Part shown: positions 61,081 to 64,000 of the stretch, piece by piece
How the letters are laid out: every line of letters begins with the position of its first letter
Position numbering within the stretch: position 1 is the first letter of the stretch
Notes under the pieces: model-generated
Databases searched by the model: none
What the model was told of the DNA's origin: nothing
The model's input: only the letters and a program-made list of their open reading frames with translations
Assembly (NCBI RefSeq): GCF_003977595.1
Contig: NZ_RYYR01000001.1
Location: 124,001-188,000 of the forward strand
Length of the DNA stretch: 64,000 nucleotides
Direction: 5' to 3'
DNA from: Lysinibacillus antri
GTDB lineage: Bacteria > Bacillota > Bacilli > Bacillales_A > Planococcaceae
Made by a program: the position numbers and the translations under genes

Positions 61081-62133
61081 ATGAAATCTTTTTTAACTGG
61101 TTCTTTTATCACCATCATAATATTAATCGGATTGATTGGATACCGTCAAAATATTTTTTCATTAAATGATATGTCCTATGATGATGAACAAAAAGGACTT
61201 AATGATCAAATTACAATTCATTTTAGTCACGTAGTTGCAGAAAATACCCCAAAAGGAATGGCAGCTGAAAAATTCGCAGAGCTTGTGGAGGAAAAAAGTA
61301 ATGGCCAGGTTATCGTTAAAATTTACCCAAATGGAATGCTGTACAATGATGAAACCGAACTAGAAGCTCTTCTAGAAAACGAAATCCAAATGATTGCACC
61401 GACTCTCTCTAAAGTGACGCGCTCCTTACCAAATTGGCAAGTCATGGATTTACCTTTTTTAATTGAAAATAATGACCAATTAAAAAAAGTACTAAACGGA
61501 CCACTTAGTAAATCGTTACTAAGTGAGCTTGAATCTATGAATATTAAAGGATTAACGTTTTGGAGTAATGGCTTTAAACAGATTGCATCCACTTCTCCAA
61601 TTATAAACGTAGAAGATTTTAACAAGAAACGTGTTCGTATGATGGTCAGTAATATTCTCAAACAACAATTTAACCTACTACAGGCAGTGCCCGTTGCAAC
61701 GTCCTTTGGTGATGTTTATTATGATCTTCAAAATAATCATGTAGATGCTCAAGAAAATACAATTTCTAACATCTATTCCAAACAATTTCACACAATGGAA
61801 AACCATATCACTTTATCAAATCACGGCATTCTTTGCTATGCCGTCATGATTAATGACGACTTTTGGGATAGTTTAGATGAAAACAAGCAAAACATTATTA
61901 TGGAATCATTAGAAGAGATGCAGGATTGGCAATTTGAGCAAGCAGAACAGATGAACGAGGATAACTTAAATCATTTAAAGCTTGATCCAAACGTTCATCT
62001 ATATGAATTAGACGATTTTAGTAAAAAACAATGGCAAGATCAACTTCGACCAATTTATGACATCTACGAAAATCAAATTAATAACGATTATTTAAAAGAA
62101 CTTTTACACGAACTTAATAAACAAACCTATTAA
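61081..62133 (+). CDS. dctB: TRAP-type C4-dicarboxylate-binding protein DctB
   Basis: A 350-residue protein of the TRAP DctP solute-binding family, with an N-terminal signal/anchor (LTGSFITIIILIGLIGY). Ligand motifs include SHVVAENTPKGMAAEKFAEL, IYPNGMLYNDETELEALL and FWSNGFKQIA. No TRAP membrane subunits (DctQM) are nearby. In B. subtilis DctB is a co-sensor that helps the DctS kinase rather than a transporter part. It is divergent from dctS across 85 bases. Confidence 0.88.
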   Translation: MKSFLTGSFITIIILIGLIGYRQNIFSLNDMSYDDEQKGLNDQITIHFSHVVAENTPKGMAAEKFAELVEEKSNGQVIVKIYPNGMLYNDETELEALLENEIQMIAPTLSKVTRSLPNWQVMDLPFLIENNDQLKKVLNGPLSKSLLSELESMNIKGLTFWSNGFKQIASTSPIINVEDFNKKRVRMMVSNILKQQFNLLQAVPVATSFGDVYYDLQNNHVDAQENTISNIYSKQFHTMENHITLSNHGILCYAVMINDDFWDSLDENKQNIIMESLEEMQDWQFEQAEQMNEDNLNHLKLDPNVHLYELDDFSKKQWQDQLRPIYDIYENQINNDYLKELLHELNKQTY

Positions 62134-62140
62134 TATTTTA

Positions 62141-62154
62141 TGAACAAAATGAAC
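62141..62154. promoter_or_regulatory. Repeat TGAACAAAATGAAC, copy 1
   Basis: TGAACA-AAATGAAC, a GTTCA direct repeat at a 9-base step, just after dctB. It is identical to a 14-mer at 62298-62311 upstream of dctP. Confidence 0.4.
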
Positions 62155-62157
62155 AAA

Positions 62158-62192
62158 AAGAGGCTACCTAAAAAAATAAGGTGGTCTTTTTC
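62158..62192 (+). terminator. Terminator of dctB
   Basis: GAGGCTACCT can pair with AGGTGGTCTT (several G-U pairs) around an A-rich loop, followed by TTTTTC. Confidence 0.55.
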
Positions 62193-62297
62193 ATTTCCCT
62201 TTATTTTGTTCTATAACAAAATCTAACTTTTTTCTAACAGTAGTATAACAGCAAGAATATTGATTTAATAGCATTTGTGATGGTTTTCACATTTCAT

Positions 62298-62311
62298 TGA
62301 ACAAAATGAAC
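62298..62311 (+). promoter_or_regulatory. Repeat TGAACAAAATGAAC, copy 2, candidate DctR site
   Basis: Second copy of the 14-mer, about 115 bases upstream of dctP, in the position expected for an activator operator. DctR binding is an inference from place and repetition. Confidence 0.45.
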
Positions 62312-62372
62312 GATAAAACCTTTAAAAACTAAACGGCATATTCAGAATATTATCAGTTATTATAGTTTTCAA

Positions 62373-62387
62373 GTGAAAGCGATAACA
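62373..62387 (+). promoter_or_regulatory. CcpA (cre) site upstream of dctP
   Basis: GTGAAAGCGATAACA fits the B. subtilis cre consensus TGWAANCGNTNWCA fully. It lies 39 bases before the dctP start, a position for catabolite repression of dicarboxylate uptake. Confidence 0.7.
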
Positions 62388-62425
62388 TAGATTGCTTACA
62401 TTACAAATAAGGAGGATGAGAGAAT

Positions 62426-63679
62426 ATGAAACTACTAAAAAACTTAACATTTCAAGTGATAGTTGCAATCATTTTAGGTATTATTGTAGGAGCTATTTGG
62501 CCAGAATTTGGGGCAAGCTTGAAAATATTAGCGGATTTATTTATTAAATTAATTAAAATGTTAATTGCTCCAATTATCTTCTTAACAGTTGTTATTGGTA
62601 TTGGTGGCATGGGCGATATGAAAAAGGTTGGGAAAATCGGAGGTAAAGCATTACTTTACTTCGAAATTGTTTCTACAATCGCCCTAGCAATCGGTATCGG
62701 GGTAGCACTTTTAATCAATGCTGGTGATGGATTAGATACTTCCCATGCAGGAGATACGGATATTTCAAAATATACATCAGCTGCTACTGAAACAGATCAT
62801 AGTATTGGTGCTTTCATTGCAAGTATTATTCCTGACAACTTTGTAGGTGCTTTAGCAAATGGACAACTATTACCTACATTATTCGCTGCTATTTTATTCG
62901 GTATGGCTGCAGCTGCTCTAGGTGAAAAATCTAGACCAGTCATTACATTCTTTGAACAAGTATCAGAAATTTTCTTCAAAATTGTTGGAATGGTCATGAT
63001 TTTCTCGCCAATTGGTGCATTCGGTGCGATGGCATATACAATTGGTAATTTTGGATTAAAATCATTAGGTAACTTAGGTTTATTAATGGCTGCAGTATAC
63101 CTTACAATGTTCTTATTTATCGTATTTATTTTAGGGTCAATTGCGAAATATTATGGTGTGAATATCTTCAAATTTATTGCTTATATTAAAGATGAAATTT
63201 TTATCGTAATTGGTACTTCTTCATCTGAGTCAGCTTTACCATCTTTAATGCGTAAATTAGAAAGATTCGGATGTTCAAAACAAACAGTAGGTCTAGTCGT
63301 ACCAACTGGTTATTCCTTCAACCTTGATGGTACTGCGATTTATTTATCAATGGCTGCATTATTCATTGCACAAGCTTACGGTGTTGATTTAACTTGGATT
63401 CAAATTCTTACTCTTTTAGGAATTTTAATGATTACTTCTAAAGGTGCAGCAGGTGTAACAGGTTCTGGTTTCATTACGTTAGCCGCTACATTAGCCGCAT
63501 TCCCAATGATTCCTGTTGAAGGGATTGCACTATTAATCGGTGTTGACCGCTTTATGTCAGAAGCGCGTGCTGTAACGAACTTAATCGGTAACGGTCTTGC
63601 AACAGTGGTTGTATCTAAATCAGAAAAAGAATTTGATGTGGCGCAATACGAATCATTAAAAGCAGAACGATCACATTAA
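62426..63679 (+). CDS. dctP: C4-dicarboxylate/Na+ (H+) symporter DctP
   Basis: A 417-residue DAACS-family symporter with eight membrane helices and two re-entrant loops. Signatures: serine-rich loop GTSSSESALPSLMRKLE (about residue 268), VPTGYSFNLDGTAIYLSMAA and KGAAGVTGSGFITLAATLAA. It imports succinate, fumarate and malate. GGAGG precedes the ATG. The candidate DctR sites and a cre site lie upstream, so it is probably induced by dicarboxylates and repressed by preferred sugars. Confidence 0.93.
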   Translation: MKLLKNLTFQVIVAIILGIIVGAIWPEFGASLKILADLFIKLIKMLIAPIIFLTVVIGIGGMGDMKKVGKIGGKALLYFEIVSTIALAIGIGVALLINAGDGLDTSHAGDTDISKYTSAATETDHSIGAFIASIIPDNFVGALANGQLLPTLFAAILFGMAAAALGEKSRPVITFFEQVSEIFFKIVGMVMIFSPIGAFGAMAYTIGNFGLKSLGNLGLLMAAVYLTMFLFIVFILGSIAKYYGVNIFKFIAYIKDEIFIVIGTSSSESALPSLMRKLERFGCSKQTVGLVVPTGYSFNLDGTAIYLSMAALFIAQAYGVDLTWIQILTLLGILMITSKGAAGVTGSGFITLAATLAAFPMIPVEGIALLIGVDRFMSEARAVTNLIGNGLATVVVSKSEKEFDVAQYESLKAERSH

Positions 63680-63685
63680 TATCCA

Positions 63686-63726
63686 TAAAAAGCAACTTGT
63701 CAAAATTGGACAAGTTGCTTTTTATT
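63686..63726. terminator. Bidirectional terminator after dctP
   Basis: A 14-bp perfect stem AAAAGCAACTTGTC / GACAAGTTGCTTTT with a 7-base loop and T runs on both sides. It also ends the gene at 63725 on the minus strand. Confidence 0.85.
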
Positions 63727-63928
63727 ATTTTTGACACTCGAATTTAAAGGAGGTTGTGATGATAAATCCACTTTTTTCAACAATGGCTTTTCCACCATCA
63801 TTTTCACAACGTTCTACAAGCTGATCGATTTTCTTATCCGAAATAACTGAAAAGAGCACTGATAGACCAATCCCAATGACCATGATAACTAGCCCAATTA
63901 CTATCCAAACCTTACCATTATTACCCAA
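63725..63928 (-). CDS. Small single-pass membrane protein, unknown
   Basis: A 67-residue protein starting MGNNGKVWIVIGLVIMVIGI with one membrane helix (residues 8-28) and a Cys-containing tail (RCENDGGKAIVE, FKFECQK). The TTG start follows AAAAGGAAG. No family is recognised. Confidence 0.6.
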   Translation of the reverse strand: MGNNGKVWIVIGLVIMVIGIGLSVLFSVISDKKIDQLVERCENDGGKAIVEKSGFIITTSFKFECQK

Positions 63929-63942
63929 ATTAACACTTCCTT

Positions 63943-64000
63943 TTAAATAAATCGAAATGGCTCTGTATCAATTTCAGATTGCATAAATTGAACAGACAAT
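63943..64000 (-). CDS. C-terminal end of a minus-strand gene, cut by window edge
   Basis: The last 18 codons, LSVQFMQSEIDTEPFRFI, then stop, run in from the right edge, 14 bases before the small membrane gene. Too short to identify. Confidence 0.4.
   Translation of the reverse strand, partial: LSVQFMQSEIDTEPFRFI

Noticed and set aside
61323-61661. Minus-strand 112-residue ORF inside dctB
   Set aside because: It is a shadow frame; the plus-strand product has full TRAP binding-protein motifs.
1-64000. CRISPR array, tRNA or rRNA genes, prophage or intact IS
   Set aside because: No regularly spaced direct repeats, cloverleaf-like segments, rRNA stretches, integrase or transposase frames were seen on either strand.

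Overview
The window looks like chromosome from a low-GC, Gram-positive, endospore-former-like bacterium of the Bacillaceae/Planococcaceae type (Lysinibacillus, Solibacillus or Ureibacillus relatives; this placement is inferred, no database was searched). The evidence is strong AGGAGG-type ribosome sites, TTG and GTG starts, T-box and Zur-box signals of Bacillus form, and a gene order that, read right to left, follows the yqf-yqg segment of Bacillus subtilis: ispH, yqfQ, cshB, nfo, yqfT, zur, yqfW/ispG, yqfZ, yqgB, yqgC/sodA, pbpA, pstSCAB-phoU, yqgN, rpmG, yqgQ, yqgS, yqgW and yqgX. No tRNA, rRNA, CRISPR array, phage or intact transposase gene was seen.

Layout. 0-5 kb: yqgX (cut by the edge), yqgW, a lipoteichoic acid synthase (yqgS), yqgQ, yqgN, rpmG and two small membrane-anchored proteins. 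5-10.4 kb: a divergent LysR/MFS pair, a glutathione peroxidase, and a two-gene trpE-trpG operon behind a tryptophan T-box. 10.5-17.7 kb: the Pho-box-controlled pstSCAB-phoU operon and pbpA. 17.9-33.1 kb: a more accessory stretch with an ECF sigma/anti-sigma pair that has a matching ECF promoter, a two-component system with an ABC-2 exporter, an EAL-domain protein, a phosphatase, a LysE-type exporter, a C4-dicarboxylate (Dcu) carrier and an M48 protease. 33.2-39.3 kb: a flavin-binding stress protein, a patatin, sodA and the yqgC-yqgB-yqfZ-ispG-yqfW block. 39.6-44.9 kb: a lipoprotein, a second PAS-GAF-EAL protein, an esterase-like protein lacking the catalytic serine, a cystine-transporter remnant and an IsdG-type haem monooxygenase. 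45-48.9 kb: a cobalamin-salvage operon under a cobalamin riboswitch. 48.9-57.8 kb: zur-znuBC with a Zur box, yqfT, two tandem PBP4 (S13) peptidases, nfo, cshB and ispH. 58-64 kb: yqfQ (VrrA-like) and a dicarboxylate sensing and uptake locus (dctR-dctS / dctB / dctP).

The most unusual feature is a pair of about 155-bp structured intergenic elements, 10574-10724 on + and 42542-42693 on -. They share a long hairpin with a 10-bp perfect closing stem, a terminal stem whose sequence differs but whose pairing is kept, a second GC-rich hairpin, and a TATACT box exactly 27 nt upstream in both copies. They look like a two-copy small RNA or an RNA-encoding mobile repeat that I cannot assign to a known family. 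A second, unrelated palindromic repeat pair lies at 31001-31121 and 44935-45055 in opposite orientation and may be the end of a decayed IS200/IS605-type element.
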